Assembly: GCA_023391625.1 (NCBI GenBank)
Contig: JAEWAN010000027.1
Location: 123,139 to 187,138, forward strand
Source: Bacteroidota bacterium
GTDB lineage: Bacteria > Bacteroidota > Bacteroidia > Bacteroidales > Paludibacteraceae
Direction: 5' to 3'
DNA length: 64,000 nucleotides
The translations under genes were made by a program, and so were the position numbers. Positions 36,213 to 45,313 of this stretch are shown piece by piece. The notes beneath the pieces were generated by a model that saw only the letters and a list, made by a program, of their open reading frames with translations, had not been told where the DNA came from and ran no database searches. The first letter of the stretch is position 1. Every line of letters begins with the position of its first letter.

Positions 36213-36440
36213 TTACCACAGAGCCTTTTTCTCCCAAAAGAAATTATCATTATTTCCTCCATCGTTTTGCAGCTCCGGCTTCATATTGCTTAAATTAGCA
36301 ACAAGATTATATTCAAACTTATCGCCTATATTTTCTGACGATACAGGCTGATTAAAAACATTCTCCACTCACGAATATCAACAAACCTAACATCCTGCTC
36401 AAAGGTAAGAAACTGACCTTCCTGAAAATAACATAATCCG
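36213..36440 (-). pseudogene. Remnant of the 3' end of an unidentified gene
   Basis: On the minus strand, 36368 down to the TAA at 36213-36215 reads as 51 codons with normal amino-acid use (FNQPVSSENIGDKFEYNLV and ending in NFFWEKKALW). It is interrupted upstream by TGA at 36369-36371. The preceding stretch reads sensibly in the -1 frame (QEGQFLTFEQDVRFVDIRE). This looks like the last part of an exported protein that has decayed by frameshift and deletion. Its position in a glycan locus suggests a lost PUL component, but the family is not recognised. Confidence 0.4.
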
Positions 36441-36509
36441 GTCAAAAAATAACACAGACAGAGAAAAACATATTTTGACCAAAAAATAGTATTTTATGAC
36501 TAAAAAGCA
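36440..36509. promoter_or_regulatory. Possible operator repeats for the hybrid sensor
   Basis: GGTCAAAAAATA (36440-36451), TATTTTGACCAAAAAATA (36471-36488) and GACTAAAAAG (36498-36507) share a core. The first two also form an inverted repeat, GGTCAAAA / TTTTGACC. AraC-type output domains usually bind such repeats, and the site lies between the divergent GH2 and sensor genes. AT-rich background makes chance matches possible. Confidence 0.35.
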
Positions 36510-36585
36510 CCATAAACAAAAAAACAACGACTAAAACATAATAAAAACTATGTTATTTTTGTACCAATCTTAAATAACATACTTT

Positions 36586-39500
36586 ATGAGAAGTTTTATC
36601 CTAACATTAATTTTCTCATTCATAACGTCATTTTCCTGCCTTTGCGCAGGAGTAGATATTCCTGATTTCCAATTCAAAAAATATCAGGTGAACGATGGAC
36701 TATCCGAAAACACGGTTTTTTGCATCATGCAAGATAAAAAAGGATTTATCTGGTTAGGTACAAAAGACGGGTTAAATAAATTTGACGGAGTTAATTTCAC
36801 TGTATACAGGCAACAACAAAATAAAAACTCCATCGGCAATAATTATGTAAAAAGCATTATCGAAAGCAGCGATGATAAATTATATGTGGGCACGGATGAT
36901 GGTGTATATATAATGAACCGTATTGATGAAACTTTCATTCGTTTGGAAGAAACGCTGAATATACAGAAAGATATTATTACTTCCGTTACCCACTTAACTT
37001 TCGACCAATACAACAGACTATGGATTGCCTGCAGAAACGACGGAGTATACATTTATGATCCGGCAAAAGAAGAATTAAAATCTATCCAATCAACGGTTTA
37101 TGACCTGACCAAAACCACAACATGGACTATACATGAAGACAATTCCGGAGAAATATGGATAGGAACCCGTATAGGACTATTAAAATACAATCCGGTAAAA
37201 GACCTATTGGAACCAATAGAAGGACTTATAGAACTAAAGAATAACGGAAACAAAGAAATCCTAACCATTTTTGAGAGTGATAAAGATAAATTGTGGTTAG
37301 GTACCTGGAACAACGGAATCATACAATATGATAAACGACAAAAAAAATATTCTTCATTCTACGGACTGAAAGACCGGAACTTATACATAACACATATCCG
37401 GGCTTTCCTGCAATATGATGTTTCCAACCTGCTGATTGGAGCCGATGATGGTTTATACCTGTTTAATATCTTATCAGGGGAATGTTCACGCCTGGATATT
37501 CCATATGATCAATATAGCCTGGGCGATCAAAACGTTTACTGCATGACAAGAGACCGCGAAGGCTGTATATGGATAGGAACTTATTTCGGAGGGTTAAACT
37601 ATCTGAATACGTCCACACTAAGCATAGAACGTTATCTCCCGGACAGCCAAAAAGGTCATCTGTCAGGTAAAGCTGTGAGCCAGTTTTGTGAAGATGAAAA
37701 AGGAAATCTATGGATTGCCACCGAAGACGGGGGATTAAACTATTTCAACACAAAAACCAAAGAATTCACTCAACCGGTTAAAACCAGCTACCACAACATT
37801 CACCCAGTCCTACTGATCGGCGACGAATTATGGATAGGAACATTTTCCCGAGGACTGGATATATATAACACCCAGACAAAAACAATAAAAAACTACAGAA
37901 GCCAACCTTATGACACGAACTCCCTGGATGATGACTGTATATTTTCCCTTTACCAAACAAAAAAAGGAGATATTTATGTCGGGACATCAATGGGACTTAA
38001 CAAGTTCAATCCTGAGCACGATAACTTTACCCGCATAGGAACGGATTCAATTACATTTGTATATGACATAAAGGAAGATAAATACCATAATTTATGGATT
38101 GCCTCTTACAACACCGGGATCATTCAATGGAACGCAAAAACAAATAAATGGATTCATTATAATGACATTCTGAATAAAGAACACCCGGCAGTCAATATGA
38201 AGGCAACCGGTATATACATTGACAATCAAGAACGGTTATGGATATCAAGCGAAGGAAGAGGCATATTTTTATACAACTACGAAAACGACCAGTTTCTCCA
38301 AATATCAGAAAAAGACGGATTACCCAATGACGTTATATACGGCATATTGGACGATTCTTTCGGAAACATTTGGGTAAGCAGCAACAAAGGGCTGGCTTCA
38401 TTTGCACCCAACGATTTAAGTTCCATAAAAAGATTCAGTGCGGAAGACGGATTACAAAGCAATGAGTTCAACTACAAAGCAAGTTTCAAATCAAGCGATG
38501 GTAAATTATACTTCGGCGGAATCAACGGATTCAACTGTTTTTATCCGCAAGATTTGAGCGAAAACCTCAACCAGGTCATCCCGCATGTAGAAATAACAGG
38601 AATGCAACTATTAGGAGAGGACACAGACAAAACAAATCTGTATATACAAAAGTGCCTGAATAAAAAAGAACCTATCAGGCTACAACACTTTAACTCCTCT
38701 TTTTCCATTTCCTACATCAGCCTCAGCTATATAGCCCAATCTAAAAACCAATATGCTTACATGCTGGAAGGTATTGATACCGATTGGAATATGGTAGGCA
38801 ATACCCGCAGTGTAACTTATCTGAACCTGCCCCCCGGGCAATACACCTTTAAAGTAAAGGCCTCCAATAACCATGACATTTGGAACACATCCGGAGCTGA
38901 GCTGAACTTTGAAATTATGCCCCCATTCTGGTTGTCCGCCTCGGCTAAGATTATTTACATAATCCTGTTATCGCTCGTGCTATACGGTATTATCCTCCAT
39001 TTCATAAAAAAGAACAAAATAAAACAACAGAAACAACTTGAGACTTACAAAACGGAACAGGAAAAATTAGCATTCAAATCGAAAATAGAATTTTTCACCA
39101 ACATCGCACATGAAATACGAACTCCCGTCAGCCTGATTAAAGCCCCATTAGAAGAAATCATTTTATCGAATGACGGGAACGAAAACACAAAACGGAATCT
39201 CTCGCTTATAGAAAAGAACAGTGAAAGACTCAGCGTTTTAATTAACCAATTACTGGATTTCCGGAAAATGGATGCCAAAGAATATACATTAAACAACAGA
39301 CAATTAAACATCACGAAGCTACTGACTGAACTCTATGAAAATTTCAGAAAGACAGCACAAAATCAGAATATTAATCTTGAGCTCATCTTGCCCGACGGTG
39401 ACAACATCCAACTCATTTCCGACCCTGATGCTTTAACTAAAATCATTAGCAATTTTCTCACCAACGCCCTTAAACATACTAAAAACGAAGTCATTCTCAA

Positions 39501-40620
39501 ACTGTCAATAAACCATGGGAACAGTTATACCATATCTGTGGCAGACAACGGAAACGGAATTCCGGAGAGTTATAAAGAGCGTATTTTCGATCCGTTCTTC
39601 CAAATGCCATCAACAGGAAACAAAAGTGGAACGGGAATAGGGCTATTCTTTACCCAGTATTTATCAGAGAAAATGGGTGGAACCATCCAAGTCACAGACA
39701 ATCCGCAGGGAGGTTCTGTATTCAGTTTCACATTTAAAAGCCTACCGGAAACTGAGCTAAACGGACAGGAAGAACATCAGGAAAAACATACAGATACCCA
39801 GGCAGAAGAAAAGTTATACCAAAACGAAAAGAAAACCATACTTATTGTTGAAGATCATCCTGATATGCTGCTCTTTATTGAAAACAGCCTAAAGGCTGAA
39901 TACAACACGAACACTGCAGAAAACGCCCGTAAAGCGCTCACCTATATAGATCAAAAGGCGTATGACCTTATTATCAGCGATATTATGATGCCGGACATTA
40001 ACGGCTTGGAATTTGTAGCAAAACTGCGGAACGACATTAATTACAGTCATATACCCATCATACTCCTTTCTGCCAAGACCGACAATCAAACAAAAATAGA
40101 AGGGTTAAATGCCGGAGCGGATGTGTTTATAGAAAAACCTTTTTCTACTTCTTATTTAAAAGCACAAATTTCAAGCTTACTGGCCAACCGACAAGCAATT
40201 CTTGAGGCTTTTAACCGCTCACCCCTCACATCTTATTCCATTCTGGCAACGAATAAGAGTGATATGGACTTCATAAACAAACTGAATGACGAAATAGACA
40301 AACATATTTCGGACAGTAATTTCTCCATAGAACAACTAACAGACCAACTTTTTATCAGCCGTTCCAACCTGCAGCGTAAATTAAAAAGTATCTGCAACGT
40401 TACACCCGGAGATTACCTGCGTACATACAGGCTGAAAAAAGCAGCAACCCTTTTGCTGGAAAAAGGATTGCGTATCAATGAGGTGGCCTTTGAAACAGGA
40501 TTCAGTTCCCCGTCCTATTTCACAAAATGTTTCGTAAAACAATTCGGAATGCTGCCTAAAGATTTCATTAAATCAAACGGCGAATCTAAACTTGAAAACA
40601 GGAATAAGAAAAATCCGTAA
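36586..40620 (+). CDS. Hybrid two-component system regulator (HTCS) of glycan utilisation
   Basis: One 1344-residue chain carries all steps from sensing to gene control. A signal peptide (about 1-21) is followed by a periplasmic sensor of repeated beta-propeller blades (units like GNIWVSSNKGLASF), a Y_Y_Y domain near 700-765 and one membrane helix near 785-805. The histidine kinase has phospho-acceptor His842 (HEIRTP) and ATP-binding GTGIGLFF. The receiver has phospho-acceptor Asp1132 (ISDIMMPDINGLEF), and an AraC-type DNA-binding domain lies at about 1235-1335. Such proteins sense a glycan breakdown product in the periplasm and switch on the matching glycan genes. The neighbouring GH2-GH43-(GH43) unit is the obvious target. 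No SusC/SusD pair lies in the window. Confidence 0.96.
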   Translation: MRSFILTLIFSFITSFSCLCAGVDIPDFQFKKYQVNDGLSENTVFCIMQDKKGFIWLGTKDGLNKFDGVNFTVYRQQQNKNSIGNNYVKSIIESSDDKLYVGTDDGVYIMNRIDETFIRLEETLNIQKDIITSVTHLTFDQYNRLWIACRNDGVYIYDPAKEELKSIQSTVYDLTKTTTWTIHEDNSGEIWIGTRIGLLKYNPVKDLLEPIEGLIELKNNGNKEILTIFESDKDKLWLGTWNNGIIQYDKRQKKYSSFYGLKDRNLYITHIRAFLQYDVSNLLIGADDGLYLFNILSGECSRLDIPYDQYSLGDQNVYCMTRDREGCIWIGTYFGGLNYLNTSTLSIERYLPDSQKGHLSGKAVSQFCEDEKGNLWIATEDGGLNYFNTKTKEFTQPVKTSYHNIHPVLLIGDELWIGTFSRGLDIYNTQTKTIKNYRSQPYDTNSLDDDCIFSLYQTKKGDIYVGTSMGLNKFNPEHDNFTRIGTDSITFVYDIKEDKYHNLWIASYNTGIIQWNAKTNKWIHYNDILNKEHPAVNMKATGIYIDNQERLWISSEGRGIFLYNYENDQFLQISEKDGLPNDVIYGILDDSFGNIWVSSNKGLASFAPNDLSSIKRFSAEDGLQSNEFNYKASFKSSDGKLYFGGINGFNCFYPQDLSENLNQVIPHVEITGMQLLGEDTDKTNLYIQKCLNKKEPIRLQHFNSSFSISYISLSYIAQSKNQYAYMLEGIDTDWNMVGNTRSVTYLNLPPGQYTFKVKASNNHDIWNTSGAELNFEIMPPFWLSASAKIIYIILLSLVLYGIILHFIKKNKIKQQKQLETYKTEQEKLAFKSKIEFFTNIAHEIRTPVSLIKAPLEEIILSNDGNENTKRNLSLIEKNSERLSVLINQLLDFRKMDAKEYTLNNRQLNITKLLTELYENFRKTAQNQNINLELILPDGDNIQLISDPDALTKIISNFLTNALKHTKNEVILKLSINHGNSYTISVADNGNGIPESYKERIFDPFFQMPSTGNKSGTGIGLFFTQYLSEKMGGTIQVTDNPQGGSVFSFTFKSLPETELNGQEEHQEKHTDTQAEEKLYQNEKKTILIVEDHPDMLLFIENSLKAEYNTNTAENARKALTYIDQKAYDLIISDIMMPDINGLEFVAKLRNDINYSHIPIILLSAKTDNQTKIEGLNAGADVFIEKPFSTSYLKAQISSLLANRQAILEAFNRSPLTSYSILATNKSDMDFINKLNDEIDKHISDSNFSIEQLTDQLFISRSNLQRKLKSICNVTPGDYLRTYRLKKAATLLLEKGLRINEVAFETGFSSPSYFTKCFVKQFGMLPKDFIKSNGESKLENRNKKNP

Positions 40621-40654
40621 AAGCCTAAAAACACTCCGTTTTCATAGAAGAAAC

Positions 40655-40706
40655 TAAACAGTTGTTTAAAAAAAATTAAAAATAAGCTTTTTTAAACAAC
40701 TGTTTA
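40655..40706. promoter_or_regulatory. Double palindromic operator upstream of the TetR/efflux operon
   Basis: TAAACAGTTGTTTAAAAAA and its complement TTTTTTAAACAACTGTTTA face each other. Each half contains a 12-base near-perfect palindrome, AAACAGTTGTTT or AAACAACTGTTT. The right half ends where a -33 box would lie for the promoter TACTTTTG (40729-40736). A TetR dimer on each palindrome would block RNA polymerase, fitting self-repression by the adjacent regulator. It may also act as a terminator for the preceding gene. Confidence 0.75.
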
Positions 40707-40728
40707 ATTTTTATAGAATACTATTGAA

Positions 40729-40736
40729 TACTTTTG
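40729..40736 (+). promoter_or_regulatory. -7 promoter element of the efflux operon
   Basis: TACTTTTG matches TAnnTTTG exactly; transcription should start near 40743, 16 bases before the tetR ATG. Confidence 0.7.
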
Positions 40737-40758
40737 CAGTGTAATTACAGGTTCATCA

Positions 40759-41370
40759 ATGGAAAACAGGACTACAGAAAGCAAAATTATTCTTGCAGCC
40801 GACCGTATATTCACGGAAAGAGGATACGCTGCCACCCGAATGCGCGATATCGCTACGGAAGCTGCCGTAAACCTGGCCCTGATCAACTACTATTTCAAAA
40901 GCAAAGAAAATCTCTATGCCATCATTATGAGGCAAAAAGTTTCACAGCTTTTTGAGAATATGATTCCGTATATGAATGACCGTTCTACGTCATTGAATCA
41001 GAAAATCAGGCTAATAGTTGAAACATTGCACGACGTCATTTCCAAAGACCGGAATTTACCCCTTTTCGTATTCAATGAACTGCAAAAAAAAGACAGTAAA
41101 TTTTCCGCAATAATGCCTGCAAAACAAATGAAAAATTCATATATTGTACAACAATTAGCTGAACAAAAGCCAGGGGTAAAACCGTTACACTATATAATTA
41201 ACCTGTTAAGCCTGATATTCTATCCTTACGTTGTTGTCCCCATGATGACACGAACAAAAATAGTTCCTGCCAAGGAAATAAATTCGTTACTGAAAGAGAG
41301 GGTACAACTGATACCGGAATGGATGAATATGACACTAAATATAAACCAACAACAAAATAAGAACTTATGA
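40759..41370 (+). CDS. TetR/AcrR-family repressor (CecR-like)
   Basis: The 203-residue protein has an N-terminal TetR helix-turn-helix (about 8-55), recognisable by IILAADRIFTERGYAATRMR and LALINYYFKSKENLYAIIM, and a helical ligand-binding C-terminus. It is the first gene of a seven-gene operon. Its stop overlaps the following start (ATGA). The gene order matches E. coli cecR-ybhGFSR, where CecR represses the exporter. The double palindrome upstream is its likely operator; the inducer is unknown. Confidence 0.92.
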   Translation: MENRTTESKIILAADRIFTERGYAATRMRDIATEAAVNLALINYYFKSKENLYAIIMRQKVSQLFENMIPYMNDRSTSLNQKIRLIVETLHDVISKDRNLPLFVFNELQKKDSKFSAIMPAKQMKNSYIVQQLAEQKPGVKPLHYIINLLSLIFYPYVVVPMMTRTKIVPAKEINSLLKERVQLIPEWMNMTLNINQQQNKNL

Positions 41371-42659
41371 AACGAATCCTGCTACTGACCATAAGTATCG
41401 TTTTTATACACGCAGCCATAGCACAAACATTAACATTGGAGCAATGCCAGGAACTGGCACGTGAAAACTACCCGCTAATAACCCAGAAAGGGCTCATTGA
41501 ACAATCTTCCGAGTTTACAGTATCCAATGCAAAGCGTAACTGGCTGCCGCAGATAACCCTGAGCGCCCAGGCTACCTATCAATCAGAAGTAGTGGCGCTA
41601 CCGGAAAAATTCGACAACCTACTTGAAACTTTCGGCATGCCGTTTGAAGGGCTGCACAAAGACCAATACAAGGCTGCTGTCCAAATAGAACAAATAATCT
41701 ACGGCGGAGGTGCTGTAAAAGCACAGGTAGAAGTGGCTAAAGCGGAAAGTGAAGTCAACAAACAGAACTGGGAGATGGAAATGTACAGCCTCCGCGAACG
41801 GGTAAACCAACTTTACTTCGGGACATTACTACTGCAGGAAAAAGCGAAAGAAACAGATCTGCTGATAGATGAACTTCGCCGGAACCAGCAATTGGTGGAT
41901 GCCTATATAGCTAACGGAGTAGCGGAAAAAAGCGATGCCGACCAGTTACAGGTAGAAATGCTGACAGCCAGACAAAACAAATCTGAACTGTCTTCTACGT
42001 TAAAAGCTTACCGCACCATGCTGGGCATTATGACCGGTATGGAGATTTCAGAAGAAATAATACTGGAAAAACCGGAAATGGCTGCCGTCCCCACAAGCAA
42101 CAGTTACAGCAACCGGCCGGAATTAAAATACTTTGAAGCCCAGGAAAGAATGCTGGATGCACAAAAGAAAGGAATCAATTCCCTGATTACGCCACAATTG
42201 GGAGCTTTCTTCCAAGGAGCTTATGCCAATCCGGGATTAAACATGTTCAAAGACATGGAAAAAAACCAATGGTCTCCTTACTTTGTAGCAGGAATAAAAT
42301 TCCAGTGGAATATCTCCGGATTCTATACCAGAGGAAACCAACTCAATCAACTGGATCTGACACGTTCGCAAATCAGCTCCCAGAAAGAAACTTTCCTCTA
42401 CAACCTGAACTTAAAAAGCACTCAGGAAAGCATTGCAATAAACCGCATGTATGAAGTAATGAAAGAAGATGATGAAATCATAGACTTACGCGAATCCATC
42501 AGGAAACGCACGGAAGCCGGAGTTGAAAACGGGTCTAAAACAGTAAACGATCTGGTACGCGACATGAATGCCGAAAGCCTGGCTCGACAAAATAAAATAA
42601 CCCATGAAATCGAGTTGCTGAAAAACATCTATGATTTAAAATACACAACCAATAATTAA
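41367..42659 (+). CDS. TolC-like outer-membrane efflux protein
   Basis: The 430-residue protein has a signal peptide ending AIA before Gln20. It contains two outer-membrane-efflux repeats with long heptad helices, starting with TLEQCQELARENYPL. It forms the trimeric outer-membrane duct for the downstream ABC exporter. The start overlaps the tetR stop by four bases, so translation is coupled. It is shorter than E. coli TolC, as is usual in Bacteroidota. Confidence 0.92.
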   Translation: MKRILLLTISIVFIHAAIAQTLTLEQCQELARENYPLITQKGLIEQSSEFTVSNAKRNWLPQITLSAQATYQSEVVALPEKFDNLLETFGMPFEGLHKDQYKAAVQIEQIIYGGGAVKAQVEVAKAESEVNKQNWEMEMYSLRERVNQLYFGTLLLQEKAKETDLLIDELRRNQQLVDAYIANGVAEKSDADQLQVEMLTARQNKSELSSTLKAYRTMLGIMTGMEISEEIILEKPEMAAVPTSNSYSNRPELKYFEAQERMLDAQKKGINSLITPQLGAFFQGAYANPGLNMFKDMEKNQWSPYFVAGIKFQWNISGFYTRGNQLNQLDLTRSQISSQKETFLYNLNLKSTQESIAINRMYEVMKEDDEIIDLRESIRKRTEAGVENGSKTVNDLVRDMNAESLARQNKITHEIELLKNIYDLKYTTNN

Positions 42660-42678
42660 AGACCAAATAATTAATAAT

Positions 42679-43566
42679 ATGAAGAAAATATTTGCCCCGC
42701 TGATAGTTTTATTATTTTTATCTTGTTCTAATGGTAAAGATAACTATGATGCCACAGGCACTTTTGATGCCGACGAAGTAATCATCTCCAGTGAAGTAAA
42801 TGGAGCCATACTGAAATTTCCAGTAACAGAAGGTTCTGTTTTAAGCAAAGGAGAAGAAATCGGGTTGATAGACTCTACGCAGCTTTATCTGCAAAAGCTT
42901 CAATTGCTACAAAATATTGAAGCAGTAGAAGCCAACCGTCCGGCCATCAACACGCAGGTAGCTCCTTTAAAAGAACAGCTTACAAAACTGTATCAGGAAA
43001 AAACTCGGGTAGAAAATTTACTGAAAGCAGATGCTGCAACTAAGAAACAACTGGATGATATCAATTCCTCCATATACGTGCTTGAAAAGCAAATTGCCGC
43101 ACAGGAAAATGCTCTCGGCAACTCCCTGACCGGAGCCGATGCTCAGGCAGCCGCACTTTATACACAGGTAGCACAACTTGACGACAGATTATCCAAATGC
43201 CGTATCAGTTCGCCTATTGACGGCACTGTACTCGCCAAATATGCACAAGAAGGAGAATTAACCTCTGCCGGCAGACCTTTATTAAAAGTAGCCAACATGA
43301 ACAACGTTTTCCTGAAAGCTTACCTTACATCTTCCCAATTAGCAGACATAAAACTGGGACAAGAGGTTGATGTCCGCGCCGATTTCGGAGCAGGCAATTA
43401 CCGAGAATACAAAGGAAAAATAAGCTGGATTTCGGAAAAAAGCGAATTTACTCCTAAAAACATATTGACTTCCGACGACCGTGCCAACATGGTATATGCC
43501 GTAAAAATAGCATTGGAAAACGACGGATACATCAAACTCGGCATGTACGGAGAAGTAAAATTTTAG
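42679..43566 (+). CDS. HlyD/YbhG-like membrane-fusion lipoprotein
   Basis: The 295-residue protein has a lipoprotein signal (lipobox FLSC, Cys16). It has a split lipoyl/beta-barrel part with a central coiled-coil hairpin (about 75-165) and CRISSPIDGTVLAKYAQEGE, typical of HlyD-type adaptors. It should bridge the ABC permeases and the TolC-like channel. In the cecR-like operon it corresponds to YbhG. Confidence 0.92.
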   Translation: MKKIFAPLIVLLFLSCSNGKDNYDATGTFDADEVIISSEVNGAILKFPVTEGSVLSKGEEIGLIDSTQLYLQKLQLLQNIEAVEANRPAINTQVAPLKEQLTKLYQEKTRVENLLKADAATKKQLDDINSSIYVLEKQIAAQENALGNSLTGADAQAAALYTQVAQLDDRLSKCRISSPIDGTVLAKYAQEGELTSAGRPLLKVANMNNVFLKAYLTSSQLADIKLGQEVDVRADFGAGNYREYKGKISWISEKSEFTPKNILTSDDRANMVYAVKIALENDGYIKLGMYGEVKF

Positions 43567-43586
43567 AATAATAGTACGTAATACAT

Positions 43587-44495
43587 ATGGAAAAAGCCGT
43601 ATCCGTTCACAACATCCATAAATGCTATAAAGACGTTACAGCATTGGCCGGAGTCAGCTTTGAAGCTGAACGGGGAGAAATTTTCGGTATTATCGGACCA
43701 GACGGTGCCGGCAAGACATCACTTTTCCGCATTATGACCACCTTAATACTGGCCGATGAGGGAGAGAGCAAAGTTGATGGATTTGATGTTGTGAAAGATT
43801 ATAAGGAAATCCGTAAACGGGTGGGATATATGCCCGGACGTTTCTCTTTATATCAGGATATGAGCGTAGAAGAGAATCTTACCTTTTTCGCGGCTGTTTT
43901 TGGAACGACGATTAAAGAAAATTACTACCTCGTTGAGGACATCTACAAACAATTGGAACCTTTCAAAAAAAGAAGGGCAGGCAACTTATCCGGAGGGATG
44001 AAGCAAAAACTGGCTCTGTGTTGTGCCTTGATTCACAAACCAAGCGTATTGTTTCTGGACGAACCTACTACCGGTGTAGACCCCGTATCAAGAAAAGAAT
44101 TCTGGGAAATGCTGAAACGACTGCAAAAACAAGGTATCACGATTATCGTTTCCACTCCTTACATGGACGAAGCAAAACGTTGCGACCGGATTGCCCTAAT
44201 AAAAAACGGACAATTCATGACTATTGATACTCCGGACAATATCATTCAAAATTTTAATGTACCGTTATGGGCTGCAAAAGGAGAAGAAATGTTCCGCCTG
44301 CTAAATGACCTGAGACTGTATCCCGACATCGAAAATTGTTACGTATCCGGTGAGTTTCATCACTTTACAATCAGAAGCAACTTTGATGAAAAGGAATTAA
44401 AACAATATTTGCAGGAAAAAGGACATAAAAAAATAGCAATAAAACGCATCGAAGCAACAATTGAAGATTGCTACATGCAATTAGCACGAAATTAA
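43587..44495 (+). CDS. ABC exporter ATPase, first half of a YbhF-like pair
   Basis: The 302-residue nucleotide-binding protein has Walker A GPDGAGKT (37-44), an intact ABC signature LSGGMKQ (134-140) and Walker B VLFLDEPTTGVDP. The switch region reads STPYMDEA, so the catalytic H-loop histidine is Pro191. Together with the next ATPase it corresponds to the two halves of E. coli YbhF. Its intact signature would complete the ATP site of the partner. Confidence 0.93.
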   Translation: MEKAVSVHNIHKCYKDVTALAGVSFEAERGEIFGIIGPDGAGKTSLFRIMTTLILADEGESKVDGFDVVKDYKEIRKRVGYMPGRFSLYQDMSVEENLTFFAAVFGTTIKENYYLVEDIYKQLEPFKKRRAGNLSGGMKQKLALCCALIHKPSVLFLDEPTTGVDPVSRKEFWEMLKRLQKQGITIIVSTPYMDEAKRCDRIALIKNGQFMTIDTPDNIIQNFNVPLWAAKGEEMFRLLNDLRLYPDIENCYVSGEFHHFTIRSNFDEKELKQYLQEKGHKKIAIKRIEATIEDCYMQLARN

Positions 44496-44496
44496 T

Positions 44497-45240
44497 ATGA
44501 GTGAAGACATCGTTATACAGGCTACTGATCTCACAAAAAAATTCGGCGATTTTACCGCAGTGGATCATATTTCATTCAATGTGCACAAAGGAGAGATTTT
44601 CGGATTCCTGGGTGCAAATGGAGCTGGAAAAACCACTGCCATGCGAATGTTGTGCGGACTAAGCCGCCCTACCTCCGGACAAGGAATGGTAGCCGGTTTT
44701 GACATCCAGCAGCAATCGGAAAAGATAAAACAGAATATCGGTTACATGAGCCAGAAATTTTCATTATACGAAGATTTAAACGTATGGGAAAACATCCGTT
44801 TATATGCCGGTATATATGGAATGAAAGATAAAGAAATTGCAGAAAAAACTGATCAGCTACTGGAAAAACTGAATTTCACGAAAGAAAGAAATACGCTCGT
44901 CAGCTCACTACCGTTAGGATGGAAACAAAAACTGGCTTTTTCCGTCTCCATCTTTCACAATCCCAAAATAGTGTTCCTGGACGAGCCTACCGGCGGAGTT
45001 GACCCGAATACCCGAAGGCAGTTCTGGGAAATGATATATGAAGCTGCTTACAGCGGAATAACCGTATTCGTGACAACACACTACATGGATGAGGCAGAAT
45101 ACTGTAACCGGGTATCTATCATGGTGGACGGAAGAATCGATGCACTGGATACTCCCGGTAACCTGAAAGAGCAATTCAATGCCAAAACAATGGATAAAGT
45201 TTTTCGGAGTCTGGCAAGAAAAGCGGAAAGAACAGAATAA
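44497..45240 (+). CDS. ABC exporter ATPase, second half of a YbhF-like pair
   Basis: This 247-residue nucleotide-binding protein starts one base after the previous stop. Walker A is GANGAGKT, Walker B VFLDEPTGGVDP, and the H-loop is intact (TTHYMDEAE, His195). The ABC signature is degenerate: LPLGWKQ (138-144) instead of LSGGxxQ. It is the mirror image of the partner, which lacks the H-loop His but has the full signature. Confidence 0.93.
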   Translation: MSEDIVIQATDLTKKFGDFTAVDHISFNVHKGEIFGFLGANGAGKTTAMRMLCGLSRPTSGQGMVAGFDIQQQSEKIKQNIGYMSQKFSLYEDLNVWENIRLYAGIYGMKDKEIAEKTDQLLEKLNFTKERNTLVSSLPLGWKQKLAFSVSIFHNPKIVFLDEPTGGVDPNTRRQFWEMIYEAAYSGITVFVTTHYMDEAEYCNRVSIMVDGRIDALDTPGNLKEQFNAKTMDKVFRSLARKAERTE

Positions 45241-45313
45241 CAGCAAGAATAAAAATTCTCCTGTTTTACAGAAAAATACAGTTAACAACTTACAATCAAT
45301 CTGACAAAAAGCA

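Larger units (their letters stand above)
36164..36585. other. Divergent regulatory region between the GH2 gene and the hybrid sensor
   Basis: It contains a decayed coding fragment (36213-36440), a GGTCAAAA-type repeat cluster (36440-36509) and a -7 element TATTTTTG at 36554-36561 for the sensor gene. The GH2 promoter should lie within 36164-36440 on the minus strand or upstream of the remnant. Confidence 0.6.
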
